Positions 28,954 to 37,446 of a stretch of DNA of 47,155 nt are shown piece by piece. How positions within the stretch are numbered: position 1 is the first letter of the stretch; the number at the start of each line of letters is the position of its first letter. The position numbers and the translations under genes are program-made. The DNA is from an uncultured Mycoplasma sp. GTDB taxonomy: Bacteria > Bacillota_I > Bacilli_A > RF39 > UBA660. The stretch covers positions 1-47,155 of the forward strand of contig CAMNSE010000010.1 in the NCBI GenBank assembly GCA_946554525.1, given 5' to 3'. The notes below the pieces were generated by a model. The model was not told the DNA's origin. It saw only the letters and a program-made list of their open reading frames with translations, and searched no databases.

Positions 28954-30057
28954 TGGTAATATTAATTGAATTAATGATTCATCTGTTAATGATTTTAAAA
29001 TTATTGGTTTTACATCACTATTTAATAATAACAATATTTCTTCTTCTCCTAAAGTTTTTATTGCTTCTAACATATATTTTGATGAGAAAGATATTTCTAA
29101 ATGTTCTTTATTGTTAGTTTCTACAATTAATTGTTCTTCAACTTTACCAATTTCTGAAGAAAAAGAGTTAATAGTCATTTTTGTATTATCTAAACTCATT
29201 TTAACAATATTTTTATCTTTTCCTTGAGTTAATAATGCTGCACGATCTATGGCATCATTAAATTCTTTTTTATTTATTTTTATAATGTATGCAAATTCAC
29301 TTGGAATTAAATTTGTAATATTTGGATAACTTCCACTAAGAAGATTCGTTTGGAAAGTAATATTTTTATAAACAAATAATACTTTATTATTAAATAAGTG
29401 CATTTCTATATATGCATCATCAGTAATGATTGCGCCAAGCTCAATAATATTTTTTCCTGGAATAACAATTTCTGTATCTTTTTCTATTTCATTTGGAAGC
29501 TTTATATTTTTTTTCGCTAAACGATATGAGTCAGTTGCAACAGTTTCTAATAAATCTTTTGTAAATTTAAAATTAACTCCAGTTAAAATTGGCCTTAACT
29601 CTTGATTTGATATAGCAAAAACTGTTTGATTAATAATTGTTTTAAATATATCTCCTTTAATTATCATAGGATCTTTATTGTATTCTAATTTTACATCTGG
29701 ATAGTCATTAATATCTAAACAATTTAAATTATATTGATTGTTATAAGTGTATATCTTAACTTTACATCCATCAATTACTTCAAAGTTAATTAAATTACTT
29801 GGCATTTTTCTTACTATATCTAAAATATATTTACTTTGAATAATTATTCCTCCAAGATTTCCTACTTCTTTAATTTCTTTGGATTCAATAAATACTTTAA
29901 TAGTAAGTTCTGAATCACTTGCTGTTAAGTATAATCCTTCTTTTGTTAGTTCAAACTTAATTCCATTTAATACTGGAATTACATTTTTTGTACTAATTGC
30001 TCTTATACAATTATTTAGTCCTTCTAATATAACGCTTTTTTCAATTGTGAATTTCAT
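28939..30057 (-). CDS. dnaN: DNA polymerase III beta subunit (sliding clamp)
   Basis: The ring-shaped clamp that tethers polymerases to DNA. The 372-residue protein shows the three-domain beta-clamp pattern: MKFTIEKSVILEGLNNCIRA, then TVKVFIE-like strands, PILTGVNFKF at the second domain and the typical ending SLIQLILPIKTY. Start follows GAAGGAATATT. Its position after dnaA is the classical dnaA-dnaN pair. Confidence 0.97.
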   Translation of the reverse strand: MKFTIEKSVILEGLNNCIRAISTKNVIPVLNGIKFELTKEGLYLTASDSELTIKVFIESKEIKEVGNLGGIIIQSKYILDIVRKMPSNLINFEVIDGCKVKIYTYNNQYNLNCLDINDYPDVKLEYNKDPMIIKGDIFKTIINQTVFAISNQELRPILTGVNFKFTKDLLETVATDSYRLAKKNIKLPNEIEKDTEIVIPGKNIIELGAIITDDAYIEMHLFNNKVLFVYKNITFQTNLLSGSYPNITNLIPSEFAYIIKINKKEFNDAIDRAALLTQGKDKNIVKMSLDNTKMTINSFSSEIGKVEEQLIVETNNKEHLEISFSSKYMLEAIKTLGEEEILLLLNSDVKPIILKSLTDESLIQLILPIKTY

Positions 30058-30158
30058 AATATTCCTTCTTTCTTTTTAAAATTATTATTTATTATAATAG
30101 TGTTAATAATGTTTATAACTCCTTTTTTTCTTTTAAATACGAGGATTTCTTTCATTTT

Positions 30159-30190
30159 AATTGTTAGTAAGTAATTATTTACTCACAATT
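30159..30190. repeat. Inverted repeat between dnaA and dnaN
   Basis: AATTGTTAGTAA and TTTACTCACAATT form a 12-bp dyad with one mismatch. No T-run follows on the strand of transcription, so it is not a standard terminator. A TTATCTACA (30201-30209, one base off a DnaA box) follows at the dnaA stop. Confidence 0.5.
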
Positions 30191-30204
30191 ATTTTAAAAC
30201 TTAT

Positions 30205-31551
30205 CTACAATTTTGATTTTATTTCTTTAATCGTTGCTTCTAATTCTTTATTGGTTAGTAATTCTTTTTCCATCTTATCACAAGCAAATATTACAGTTGA
30301 ATGATCTCTTCCTCCAAATTCTAATCCTATTCTTGGGAAAGTCTCATCGGTTTCAATTCGACATAAGTACATAGCAAGTTGTCTTGGATGAGCTACTTTA
30401 TTGCTTCTTTTCTTTCCTTTTAAATCTTCAATAGTTATGTTATAATGATCGGCAACTACTTTTTGAATCTTAGTGATATTGTTGTTAGAATAAATATTTT
30501 TATTAACAAAATCTTTTAAAGCTTCACAAGTAAATTCTAAATCAATGGTATTTGGTACAATCATAGCTGTATAAGCCATTAATCTATTGATAGCCCCTTC
30601 TAAAAAACGAATATCATTTTGACAAGCATTAGCAATATATTCAATACTTTCTTCTTTTATAAGTCCTGCAATGCTTGTATTTTCTATTTTTTTTCTTATA
30701 ATTCGACATCGCAAATCAAAATCTGGTGGATAAATATCTACTGGCAAACCCCACATAAATCTTGATCTAAGTCGTTCCTCTAAAATTTTTAAGTCATCAG
30801 GTGATCTATCACTACTAATTATAATTTGTTTATTTGATTGATGTAAGTAATTAAAAGTATTAAAAAATTCTTGCTGTGTTTTTTCTGCCCCTACTAAATA
30901 TTGAATATCATCAATAATTAAAACATCTACATTCCGATATTTATTTTTAAATTCTGTTGCATATTCAATAGTGTTTTTACTATTATCAGGATTAGCAATA
31001 TTCGTATATTCAGTCATAAATTCATCACATGTACAGTATAGTACTTTTCTATTTGAATTTGCTGTAATATAATTTCCTATTGCATGCATTAAATGAGTTT
31101 TTCCTAGTCCACTTTTTCCATAAATAAATAATGGATTATGAATTCTTCCAGGTGCTTCTGCAACAGCCATAGCCGCAACTTTAGCAAGTCTATTAGTATC
31201 TCCAACTACGAAATTATCAAAATTTAGATTAGGATTTAAATTAGTTTCAAAATTAGTGTTAGTAAGTTGACCGTTATCACCAGTAATTTCAGGTATAACT
31301 CCAGCTTCGTCTTCTAAAATAAAGTTAATATCATAATTTATATTTGTAATATTATACAAAGTTTTTTCAATCAGTGAATAGTAGTTGTCTCCAAGCATCT
31401 TTTTATGAATGTCCATTGGAACTTGAAAAACAACTTTTTCATTATTTAGAGTAATAATTTTTAAATCATTAAACCAAGCATGGAATGAGGCCGGATTAAT
31501 TTCTTTATAAATATTATCTAAAAATTCTTTTAATAATGCTTCCTTCGACAA
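30205..31551 (-). CDS. dnaA: Chromosomal replication initiator DnaA
   Basis: DnaA binds DnaA boxes and opens the origin. About 448 residues: domain I (1-~75, with FHAWFNDLKI), a short linker, the AAA+ domain with NFVVGDTNRLA, Walker A GKSGLGKTHL (about 143-152) and Walker B VLIIDDIQYL, and the DNA-binding domain with the box-recognition signature VAHPRQLAMYLCR and GGRDHSTVIFA. The TTG at 31549-31551 is preferred because GGGGTGAGG lies just upstream. A GTG at 31560 would add three residues. Confidence 0.96.
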   Translation of the reverse strand: MSKEALLKEFLDNIYKEINPASFHAWFNDLKIITLNNEKVVFQVPMDIHKKMLGDNYYSLIEKTLYNITNINYDINFILEDEAGVIPEITGDNGQLTNTNFETNLNPNLNFDNFVVGDTNRLAKVAAMAVAEAPGRIHNPLFIYGKSGLGKTHLMHAIGNYITANSNRKVLYCTCDEFMTEYTNIANPDNSKNTIEYATEFKNKYRNVDVLIIDDIQYLVGAEKTQQEFFNTFNYLHQSNKQIIISSDRSPDDLKILEERLRSRFMWGLPVDIYPPDFDLRCRIIRKKIENTSIAGLIKEESIEYIANACQNDIRFLEGAINRLMAYTAMIVPNTIDLEFTCEALKDFVNKNIYSNNNITKIQKVVADHYNITIEDLKGKKRSNKVAHPRQLAMYLCRIETDETFPRIGLEFGGRDHSTVIFACDKMEKELLTNKELEATIKEIKSKL

Positions 31552-31560
31552 ATACCTCAC

Positions 31561-32012
31561 CCCGCAATTGTACGTTTAACAATTTAATTGTAGCGCATTT
31601 TTATGTGAAAATAAAGTAGAAATTTGTAATTTTTTTCTATCCACAAGTTATTCACAACTTTTGTCATATATAATACCTTAAAAAAATAGATTTATCAACA
31701 TTACTAACAACTTTTTTAAAAAAAAGTTTTCAATTAACAAAATAATATTTTAAATTTTAAAGTTAATAATGTTAATAACTATTTAAAAATCTATCAAATT
31801 TCTTATAAAATCTACAATTTTTGACATGCGTGGAATTGTGGATAAGTGCATTTTTACTAACATTGTAATTTAAATGTTGTGTTGATAATTATTTTTATTT
31901 AAATTATAGTTTTTTTATAATGTTAATAAAAAGTTAATGAAGTATATTTAAATTGGTATTTAAAATTTTATTTATATAATAAGGATAGATTTAATAATAT
32001 GATTTAAAAATC
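31561..32012. other. oriC region with DnaA boxes
   Basis: An AT-rich gap of about 510 bases between divergent dnaA and rpmH with no gene. DnaA-box-like 9-mers (consensus TTATNCACA): CTATCCACA 31637-31645, TTATTCACA 31648-31656, TTATCAACA 31692-31700, TTATCCACA on the minus strand at 31837-31845 (perfect), and TTATCAACA on the minus strand at 31880-31888. The first two are in tandem 11 bases apart. The stretch 31890-32010 is almost purely A and T and could be the unwinding element, although in Bacillus unwinding occurs between dnaA and dnaN. Confidence 0.85.
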
Positions 32013-32041
32013 TTGACATTATTTAAGAGAAAGTTTATAAT
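32013..32041 (+). promoter_or_regulatory. Consensus SigA promoter of rpmH
   Basis: TTGACA (32013-32018), 17-base spacer, TATAAT (32036-32041): both hexamers perfect. It is the first rightward promoter after oriC and should be among the strongest here. Confidence 0.9.
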
Positions 32042-32072
32042 AAAAACACTTGTATCAAGGAGGTGGATACCG

Positions 32073-32195
32073 ATGAAGAGAACTTATCAACCAAATAATC
32101 GTAAAAAAGCAAAAAAACATGGTTTTTTTGCAAGAAAAGAAACTAATATTTTAAAAAACAGACGTAAAAAAGGTCGTAAAGTATTATCAAGATAG
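32073..32195 (+). CDS. rpmH: 50S ribosomal protein L34
   Basis: A small, very basic protein of the large subunit. [20 protein letters not shown] and the end [11 protein letters not shown] are diagnostic. The product is 40 residues, about four fewer than the usual 44; the missing residues fall in the loop after HGF. The ATG at 32073 follows AAGGAGGTGGATACCG. An upstream in-frame start at 32013 lies in the promoter and is not used. It precedes rnpA, as in nearly all bacteria. Confidence 0.96.
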   Translation: MKRTYQPNNRKKAKKHGFFARKETNILKNRRKKGRKVLSR

Positions 32196-32222
32196 CCACT
32201 GATTTTTTAGTGGTATTTTTTT
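32194..32222 (+). terminator. Terminator/attenuator between rpmH and rnpA
   Basis: CCACT and AGTGG form a short stem around a T-rich loop, followed by seven T. Partial termination would give more rpmH than rnpA mRNA, as the products are needed in very different amounts. Confidence 0.75.
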
Positions 32223-32248
32223 ATCTATTAAAACGAAGGTGAAAATAT

Positions 32249-32581
32249 ATGAAGAAATACGAAACAGTAAAACAAAGTACTGAATTTAATGATATAATTA
32301 AAAATGGAAAGTATTTGAAAAATGAACATTTTGTTATATATTATGTTGATAGTAATGAAGAATTTCCTAAGTTTGGTTTAGCTGTTAGTAAAAAATGTGG
32401 GAATGCGGTTGTTAGGAATAAAATAAAAAGACAACTTAGAGATCTTATTAGTCGACATAAAAAACTGTTTTCAAATACTAAAAATTATATTATAATGGTT
32501 AGAAGGGGAATAAATGAAATTTCTTTTAAAATAATGGAAGAATCATTCATATTATTACTCACGAAAGGAAAAATAAAATGA
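32249..32581 (+). CDS. rnpA: Ribonuclease P protein component
   Basis: The basic protein cofactor that helps RNase P RNA bind precursor tRNAs. The 110-residue protein has FGLAVSKKCGNAVVRNKIKR (about 42-61), which contains the RNR signature, then RQLRD. It overlaps yidC by 4 bases and lies after rpmH. Confidence 0.96.
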   Translation: MKKYETVKQSTEFNDIIKNGKYLKNEHFVIYYVDSNEEFPKFGLAVSKKCGNAVVRNKIKRQLRDLISRHKKLFSNTKNYIIMVRRGINEISFKIMEESFILLLTKGKIK

Positions 32582-33573
32582 AAAAAATTAAAATTGTTTT
32601 TTTAATTCTTGCAATATTTTCTTTGACCGGCTGTGGAAAAAGTAATTACATAATGCAAGATAAGAAACCTGTAGAATATGAAAAAACAGGACAAATATTA
32701 CAAAAAGATATTTTATGTAAGCCAGAGGATAAAGAATTAGATGACCTTTATACAAAATATAAAGATCAAACAAAAATAAATTATGATGAAATGCCAACTT
32801 GTAGTGAATTTAAATTATCTAGTAATAAATCATCTGGAATTTGGGAAGGTATTTTTGTAAAGCCATTAGCATTTCTTATTTTAAAGCTTGGATATTTAAT
32901 TAACAGTTTTGGTCTTGCAGTTATTTTGGTAGGCTTAGCAATTAGACTAATTTTAATGCCTATATCACGTAAGACAATGAAGCAATCAAGTAATATGCAA
33001 AAAGCTCAGCCAGAGCTAGCTAAAATTGAAAAGAAATATGCTAATAAAAATGATAATGAATCTATGATAGCTAAATCTCAAGAGATGATGATGGTGTATA
33101 AAAAATATAGCATTAGTCCTTTTGGCAGTTGCTTACTTGCATTTATTCAACTTCCGCTTTTCTTTGCATTTTTACAAGCAATTAATCGTATCCCAGCAAT
33201 ATTTGAAGATACATTCTTAGGATTAACTCTTGGAAAAACTCCTATTGTAGGACTTTTAGAATATCATGAATGGTCATATATCATTATAATTCTATTAACA
33301 ATATTAACTACATATTTATCATTTAGACATTCTATGAATAATACTCCAGGAGCTAATGATGAAATGGCTAAACAAATGTCATTTATGTTTAAGTTTATGG
33401 TCGTAATGATTAGTGTTGCATCGCTATATTTATCAACAGCTTTAGCACTTTATTGGATTGCTACAAATGGATTTGTTGTTATTCAAAATTTTGTGTTTAA
33501 AAAGTTAGATGAAAGAGATAGTAAAAAAAATACAGTTATTAAACCATCTATTAGTAAGAAGAAAGGAAAGTAG
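32578..33573 (+). CDS. yidC: YidC/Oxa1/SpoIIIJ membrane protein insertase
   Basis: Inserts membrane proteins with or without SecYEG. The 331-residue protein begins with a lipoprotein signal (FSLTGCG, Cys at about 19). The first membrane segment (about 92-115) precedes RLILMPISRKTMKQS with the conserved Arg of the hydrophilic groove. Three to four more hydrophobic segments follow, including FAFLQAINRIPAIF and the end segment LALYWIATNGFVVIQ. In Bacillus the SpoIIIJ paralogue is needed for sporulation. Confidence 0.96.
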   Translation: MKKIKIVFLILAIFSLTGCGKSNYIMQDKKPVEYEKTGQILQKDILCKPEDKELDDLYTKYKDQTKINYDEMPTCSEFKLSSNKSSGIWEGIFVKPLAFLILKLGYLINSFGLAVILVGLAIRLILMPISRKTMKQSSNMQKAQPELAKIEKKYANKNDNESMIAKSQEMMMVYKKYSISPFGSCLLAFIQLPLFFAFLQAINRIPAIFEDTFLGLTLGKTPIVGLLEYHEWSYIIIILLTILTTYLSFRHSMNNTPGANDEMAKQMSFMFKFMVVMISVASLYLSTALALYWIATNGFVVIQNFVFKKLDERDSKKNTVIKPSISKKKGK

Positions 33574-33575
33574 TT

Positions 33576-34184
33576 ATGAACGTAGTAAAAGAAGTTGCAA
33601 AAACAAAAGAAGAAGCGCTTAATCGAGTACTTGCAAAATTAAATGCAAATGTTGATGAAGTAGTGTATTCTTATGAGGAAATAAAAGGGGGATTATTTAA
33701 AGGAACTAATTATGAATGTAGTGGTTTCTTAAAATTAGATTTAGTAGATGCTGCAGCGGAGTTTTTAAAAGGCATTATCACAAATATGGGTATTGAAGCT
33801 TCTATTGAAGTAAGTACAAAAGAAAATACAACGACTTTAAAAGTTTATTCATCTAATAATCCTTTAATTATAGGAAAAAATGGTGCAAATTTAGAAGCTC
33901 TAACAACCATTGTTAGACAATATATTAAAAATATTACTTCTAATGGTCCAAGAATTGTTTTAGATGTTGAGGATTATAAAGAAAGACAAATAAAAAAATT
34001 AGAGAGACTTGCTAAAAATCTAGCACGAGACGTATTAAGAACTAAAACTGATGTTGAAATGGAGAACATGAATTCTTATGAAAGAAGAATTGTTCATAAT
34101 ATTTTAACGGATTTTAAAGGTATTACTACAGAAAGTGTAGGGGAAGAACCTAATCGTCATGTAGTAATAAAATATAATAAGTAA
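33576..34184 (+). CDS. khpB: RNA-binding protein KhpB (Jag/EloR)
   Basis: A cytoplasmic RNA-binding protein linked to cell elongation. The 202-residue protein has the Jag-N domain (1-~50), a KH-II domain with IGKNGANLEALTTIVRQY (about 104-121) and an R3H domain with MNSYERRIVHNIL (about 166-178). It begins 3 bases after yidC, completing the rpmH-rnpA-yidC-khpB cluster. The usual followers mnmE, mnmG and rsmG are absent. Confidence 0.95.
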   Translation: MNVVKEVAKTKEEALNRVLAKLNANVDEVVYSYEEIKGGLFKGTNYECSGFLKLDLVDAAAEFLKGIITNMGIEASIEVSTKENTTTLKVYSSNNPLIIGKNGANLEALTTIVRQYIKNITSNGPRIVLDVEDYKERQIKKLERLAKNLARDVLRTKTDVEMENMNSYERRIVHNILTDFKGITTESVGEEPNRHVVIKYNK

Positions 34185-34186
34185 GA

Positions 34187-34226
34187 AAAAATAACAGAAG
34201 AAATTCTGTTTTTCTTTTGTTATTTA
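34187..34226 (+). terminator. Terminator of the rpmH-khpB operon
   Basis: ACAGAA and TTCTGT pair around GAAA, followed by TTTTC; an outer AAATAACA / TGTTATTT can extend it. It follows the khpB stop. Confidence 0.75.
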
Positions 34227-34255
34227 TTGATAAAATATTTTAAATTTGATATGAT
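34227..34255 (+). promoter_or_regulatory. SigA-type promoter of the VanY-like gene
   Basis: TTGATA (34227-34232) and TATGAT (34250-34255) are 17 bases apart, about 30 bases before the start codon. Confidence 0.65.
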
Positions 34256-34286
34256 GGTAGCGTAATAATAAAAGGTGGGATTTTCT

Positions 34287-35498
34287 TTGAAAAAAAGAAC
34301 TTTAAATAAAAAATTAATATCCTTATTTATTTTTCTTTTAGTTATTATAGTTATTGCTGTATTATTAGTAATTATTCTAACTAAAAAAGAATCTGGAAAT
34401 AATTTAATAGAAAAAGAAATTCAAGTTGAAGTTAATAGTGAAGTTGATTTATTATCTTATCTTGATGATGTAAAAAAAGAAGATATTATAAGTGGAGAAA
34501 TATTTGTTGATACAAAAAAATTAGGTGAACAAACAATTAAGCTAACTGATAAAGACCATGAATATATATTTAATGTCAGAGTTTTAGATACAACTAAGCC
34601 TGAAATATCCTTTAAAAAAGAGATAACTACGAAAGTAGGGGCAAAGATTGATTTACTTAAAGGCGTTACTGTTAAAGATAATTCAAATGAAGAATTAACT
34701 GCTACAGTAGTAGGTGATTATGATTTTAATAAAGAGGGTACTTATAGTTTGAAGTATGTTGCAAAAGATAGTAGTGATAATATAGCTGAAGAAGAATTTA
34801 CTTTAAAAGTAGAAAAAACAGAAACTCATATTCCTGTAAGAAATGGTAATTATGATCCTATAGAAGTTCCAAATGGCGAAAAAGAACTTATTGGTACAAC
34901 CAAAAAAGATTTTGAAATATACAAGATTAATGGTTCAATTTATATTGAAGGAATATTAATTGCAAATAAAACTTATGCTTTAGCGGATAATTATGTTCCA
35001 AGTAATACTTATACATCAAGTGTTGGAATAACTGGACTTTGTAATACTTGTATTAATAATCAAGCATATGCAGCATGGTTAGACATGAAAAATGATGCGG
35101 CACTATTAGGATATAGTTTATGGATCCAAAGTGGATATAGACCACAAAGTATGCAAGTAAAACTATATAATGGATATGTAGCTCGTGATGGTCAAGCAGC
35201 CGCAGATACTTATTCTTCTCGACCAGGACACTCTGAACACCAAACAGGATTAAGCTTTGATTTAAATACTGTTTCAGATTCTTTTATTTATACTAAAGAA
35301 GGTAAGTGGGTAAATGATAATTGTTATAAATATGGATATATAATTAGATTTCCAAATGGAAAAGAAAATGAAACAGGATATCAATATGAACCTTGGCATA
35401 TCAGATATGTTGGTAAAGAATTAGCAACTAAGCTATATAATAATGGAAATTGGATATCTTTAGAAGATTATTTTGGAATTCCAAGTGTTTATGAATAA
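34287..35498 (+). CDS. Membrane-anchored VanY-family D-Ala-D-Ala carboxypeptidase
   Basis: A zinc peptidase that trims the stem peptide of peptidoglycan outside the cell. A signal anchor (about 10-32) is followed by an Ig-like region (about 60-180, DUF5011-type repeats with DTTKPEISF and VKDNS). The catalytic VanY domain (about 250-395) carries SGYRP, SRPGHSEHQTGLSFDLNT (His and Asp ligands) and EPWHIRYVG (catalytic Glu-x-x-His). The TTG at 34287 follows AAAGGTGGGA; a GTG at 34275 lies in that site. It is not part of a vancomycin-resistance cluster. Confidence 0.92.
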   Translation: MKKRTLNKKLISLFIFLLVIIVIAVLLVIILTKKESGNNLIEKEIQVEVNSEVDLLSYLDDVKKEDIISGEIFVDTKKLGEQTIKLTDKDHEYIFNVRVLDTTKPEISFKKEITTKVGAKIDLLKGVTVKDNSNEELTATVVGDYDFNKEGTYSLKYVAKDSSDNIAEEEFTLKVEKTETHIPVRNGNYDPIEVPNGEKELIGTTKKDFEIYKINGSIYIEGILIANKTYALADNYVPSNTYTSSVGITGLCNTCINNQAYAAWLDMKNDAALLGYSLWIQSGYRPQSMQVKLYNGYVARDGQAAADTYSSRPGHSEHQTGLSFDLNTVSDSFIYTKEGKWVNDNCYKYGYIIRFPNGKENETGYQYEPWHIRYVGKELATKLYNNGNWISLEDYFGIPSVYE

Positions 35499-35548
35499 TT
35501 ACTTACATTGGCTATTATTAAATTATTTAAAGATTAGGAGCTTTATTT

Positions 35549-36100
35549 ATGAATGAAAATGGAAACTATGATGCTACTTTAATGCCATTATCTAAAGATT
35601 TAGAATTAAGATTAGTTCAAGAAAAAATAATTAATGGCGATTCTTTAACTTTAAAAGAAAAACTTATTGCAGGTCGTGATCATCCAATTAAAAATGTAGA
35701 TGGGTATAATCTTCGCTCTGATTGTGTTTATAGAGCAATTAGTGTAGAAATGTATAATAAATATTTAGAATGGGGCTATATTTATGGTGCAGGAGCAGAA
35801 GATGAGTATATTGAATACATAGAGAATGGTCAAATTTTTAATAATAATAGAGGAGTTGACTGGTATCTTGGTGGTGTATGTTTAAAATATGGTAGTGTAA
35901 TAATTGAATGCCCAGCAAACTGTGAGTTTTTTACTCCTGCATATGATTATGGATGTCATCTATCCGCCGACCCAACTGTAAGGCATATGAAATCATCGGG
36001 ATATAAGAACCCAGTTCCTATAAGTATGGTAAAATTAATAAAACACCCACAAAAATTTATAGATAAAAATGAATTAAATGAAACAAATAAATCTAGATAA
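35549..36100 (+). CDS. Unknown 183-residue protein
   Basis: I do not recognise it. It is soluble with no signal peptide and has several aromatic/Gly motifs: NLRSDCVYRAISVEMYNKY (about 54-72), then VDWYLGGVCLKYGSVIIECP, six cysteines, and a final PVPISMVKLIKHPQ. The alternation R..VYRAIS...Y...G and later GSVIIECPA recalls the layout of ADP-ribosyltransferase-like folds, but no catalytic motif can be confirmed. It lies 50 bases after the VanY-type gene and may be co-transcribed. The gap to the amidase gene holds only a small hairpin at about 36114-36131. Confidence 0.7.
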   Translation: MNENGNYDATLMPLSKDLELRLVQEKIINGDSLTLKEKLIAGRDHPIKNVDGYNLRSDCVYRAISVEMYNKYLEWGYIYGAGAEDEYIEYIENGQIFNNNRGVDWYLGGVCLKYGSVIIECPANCEFFTPAYDYGCHLSADPTVRHMKSSGYKNPVPISMVKLIKHPQKFIDKNELNETNKSR

Positions 36101-36234
36101 AAATAATACTTAACAAACAAAAAATTGTTTGATTATAAATTGATCTTAATTACTTTTTTACTTATTTATATGACTAGATTTAAATAATTATAACCAATAG
36201 GAAGATTATACATATACTACCATAGGTGATTAAC

Positions 36235-36516
36235 ATGGAAGAAAGAGCAACTAAAAAGGTTGTTATTGATCCAGGACATGGAGGGGCTGATCCTGGAACT
36301 AGCGCAAATGGAATTGTTGAAAAAGATTACACATTAATGATTAGTAAGTATATGTCTGATCGTTTAAATGATTTAGGAATAGAAAATGCCTTAACTAGAA
36401 CTGATGATGTGAGCTTAGATTCTACTAATAGACCAAAGAAAGCACAAAGCTTATACGGAAGTGGTAATGATGTAATAATGGTATCTAATCACATAAATGC
36501 CGGAGGGGGCGATGGT
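36235..36516 (+). pseudogene. N-acetylmuramoyl-L-alanine amidase, 5' part, split by the integrative element
   Basis: An Amidase_3-type zinc enzyme that cuts the bond between muramic acid and the stem peptide. The remaining 94 codons hold VVIDPGHGGADPGTS (first His ligand), GIVEKDYTL (Glu ligand) and VSNHINAGGGDG (second His). The frame then enters element DNA and stops at 36540. The catalytic Glu region is lost unless the element leaves. The chromosomal frame resumes at 47114 with AEIIYALRN, exactly the family's continuation. The start is ATG 36235 behind AGGTGA. No signal peptide is seen. Confidence 0.88.
36514..36516 (+). other. attL: left junction of the element
   Basis: Amidase coding sequence ends at GATGGT (36511-36516) and unrelated sequence CATTGTGTAAC follows. 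GGT is shared with the right junction at 47111-47113. A very short shared core is expected for large serine recombinases, which exchange at a 2-bp core (GG or GT here). The exact crossover within these bases is not determined. Confidence 0.75.
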
Positions 36517-36580
36517 CATTGTGTAACAAAGTATGTATAACGATTAAAGCCAAATAAATAATAAAGAATGGAGAAATGTT

Positions 36581-36931
36581 ATGAATATTAGCTACACTAG
36601 AAAAGGTGATTATTTATTACCTAATTTAAATTAAAAGATGAAAAACAATTTAAATATAGGAAAATATGGGTTATTAAGACTAGAATATATTAAAAAACAT
36701 AAGTTAGGATTATATTTTGATTTACTTATGAATGATACTTTAAATGAATATCTTCATGATATAGATACTATTGTTATAGAGAAAGTACAAATGTTAATTA
36801 ATGAACTTGCTGAAAAAGAAAATATAAATGAAGAATTAAAACAAAATAATCAGATGCTTTGGGTAAGTAAAATAAATAATATTAAAAATACTGCAGAAGA
36901 AATAATTCTAAAGGAGTATATCTATGTGTGA
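36581..36931 (+). pseudogene. tnpV: TnpV-family transposon protein with an in-frame stop
   Basis: TnpV is a small protein of unknown role in Tn4451-like elements. The frame opens at ATG 36581 behind GGAG with MNISYTRKGDYLLPNLN, typical of TnpV, then TAA at 36632-36634, then the same frame continues with NIGKYGLLRLEYIKKHKLGL and ends with a typical AEEIILKEYIY. Between the stop and NIGKYG a neighbouring frame reads KLKDEKQF, like the family linker, so two compensating one-base changes may explain the stop. Reinitiation at ATG 36638 would make a 97-residue product. Confidence 0.75.
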
Positions 36932-37223
36932 TATTACAGATGAAGAATTTGAAATAATATATTTACCTGTATGTATTAATTATAACAACTATCTAAAAGA
37001 ATTTGTTATACCAGATGTAGTAGCTTTTTATATTGCAGATAGTTTTTATAAGAGAGCATTATCTAAAGCACCACTTTATAACCATATTAATTCAGCAATA
37101 GATGTATTTAATGTAAGATGTGATATAGATAAACTTATACCATCTATAAAGAAGATATTAAGAATAAAATATAATTTAAAAATAGTAAATAATAATCCAA
37201 TGATATTAAAAAAATTTTATTAA
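36924..37223 (+). CDS. Unknown 99-residue element protein
   Basis: Not recognised. It overlaps the end of tnpV by 8 bases and starts with ATG after AAAGGAGTATATCT, so it is translationally coupled. No signal or membrane segment. The sequence is rich in Ile, Asn and Tyr, with FVIPDVVAFYIADSFYKRAL near the middle. A strong terminator follows. It probably belongs with tnpV to the element's maintenance genes. Confidence 0.65.
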   Translation: MCDITDEEFEIIYLPVCINYNNYLKEFVIPDVVAFYIADSFYKRALSKAPLYNHINSAIDVFNVRCDIDKLIPSIKKILRIKYNLKIVNNNPMILKKFY

Positions 37224-37229
37224 AAAGAG

Positions 37230-37261
37230 AACTCTATCAAATCAAATTGATAGAGTTTTTT
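37230..37261 (+). terminator. Intrinsic terminator after the 99-residue ORF
   Basis: AACTCTATCAA pairs with TTGATAGAGTT around a six-base loop and is followed by T. It separates the tnpV part from the operon that follows. Confidence 0.88.
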
Positions 37262-37280
37262 AAGTGCAACTAATTATTTT

Positions 37281-37358
37281 GGGAGTGAATCTATTGTCTA
37301 GCCAGCACTAAATTTGTACTCCCGCACGAAATTCTTTTATGGGATTACTCCCAATCCC
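37281..37358. repeat. Cluster of GGGAGT/ACTCCC and GGGATT/AATCCC inverted repeats
   Basis: GGGAGT (37281-37286) faces ACTCCC (37318-37323), and ACTCCC recurs at 37347-37352 inside GGGATT..AATCCC (37341-37358). The segment lies between a terminator and the promoter of the nuclease-methyltransferase gene. It may be a controller binding region or an RNA structure. Confidence 0.45.
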
Positions 37359-37412
37359 TATTTAAAATTTTATTAGTATTTTAATGGTAAAGTAAAAAAA
37401 TGTCGAAATATG

Positions 37413-37421
37413 TGGTATAAT
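37413..37421 (+). promoter_or_regulatory. Extended -10 promoter of the defence-like operon
   Basis: TGGTATAAT (37413-37421) is an extended -10 (TGn plus TATAAT) without a good -35, 25 bases before the ATG at 37447, which follows GGAGG. Confidence 0.6.
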
Positions 37422-37446
37422 GTTTATATAAATTGGAGGTACTTTT

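Noticed and set aside
37281-37358. CRISPR array
   Set aside because: Repeat units are only six bases, irregularly spaced and inverted. No cas genes occur in the window.
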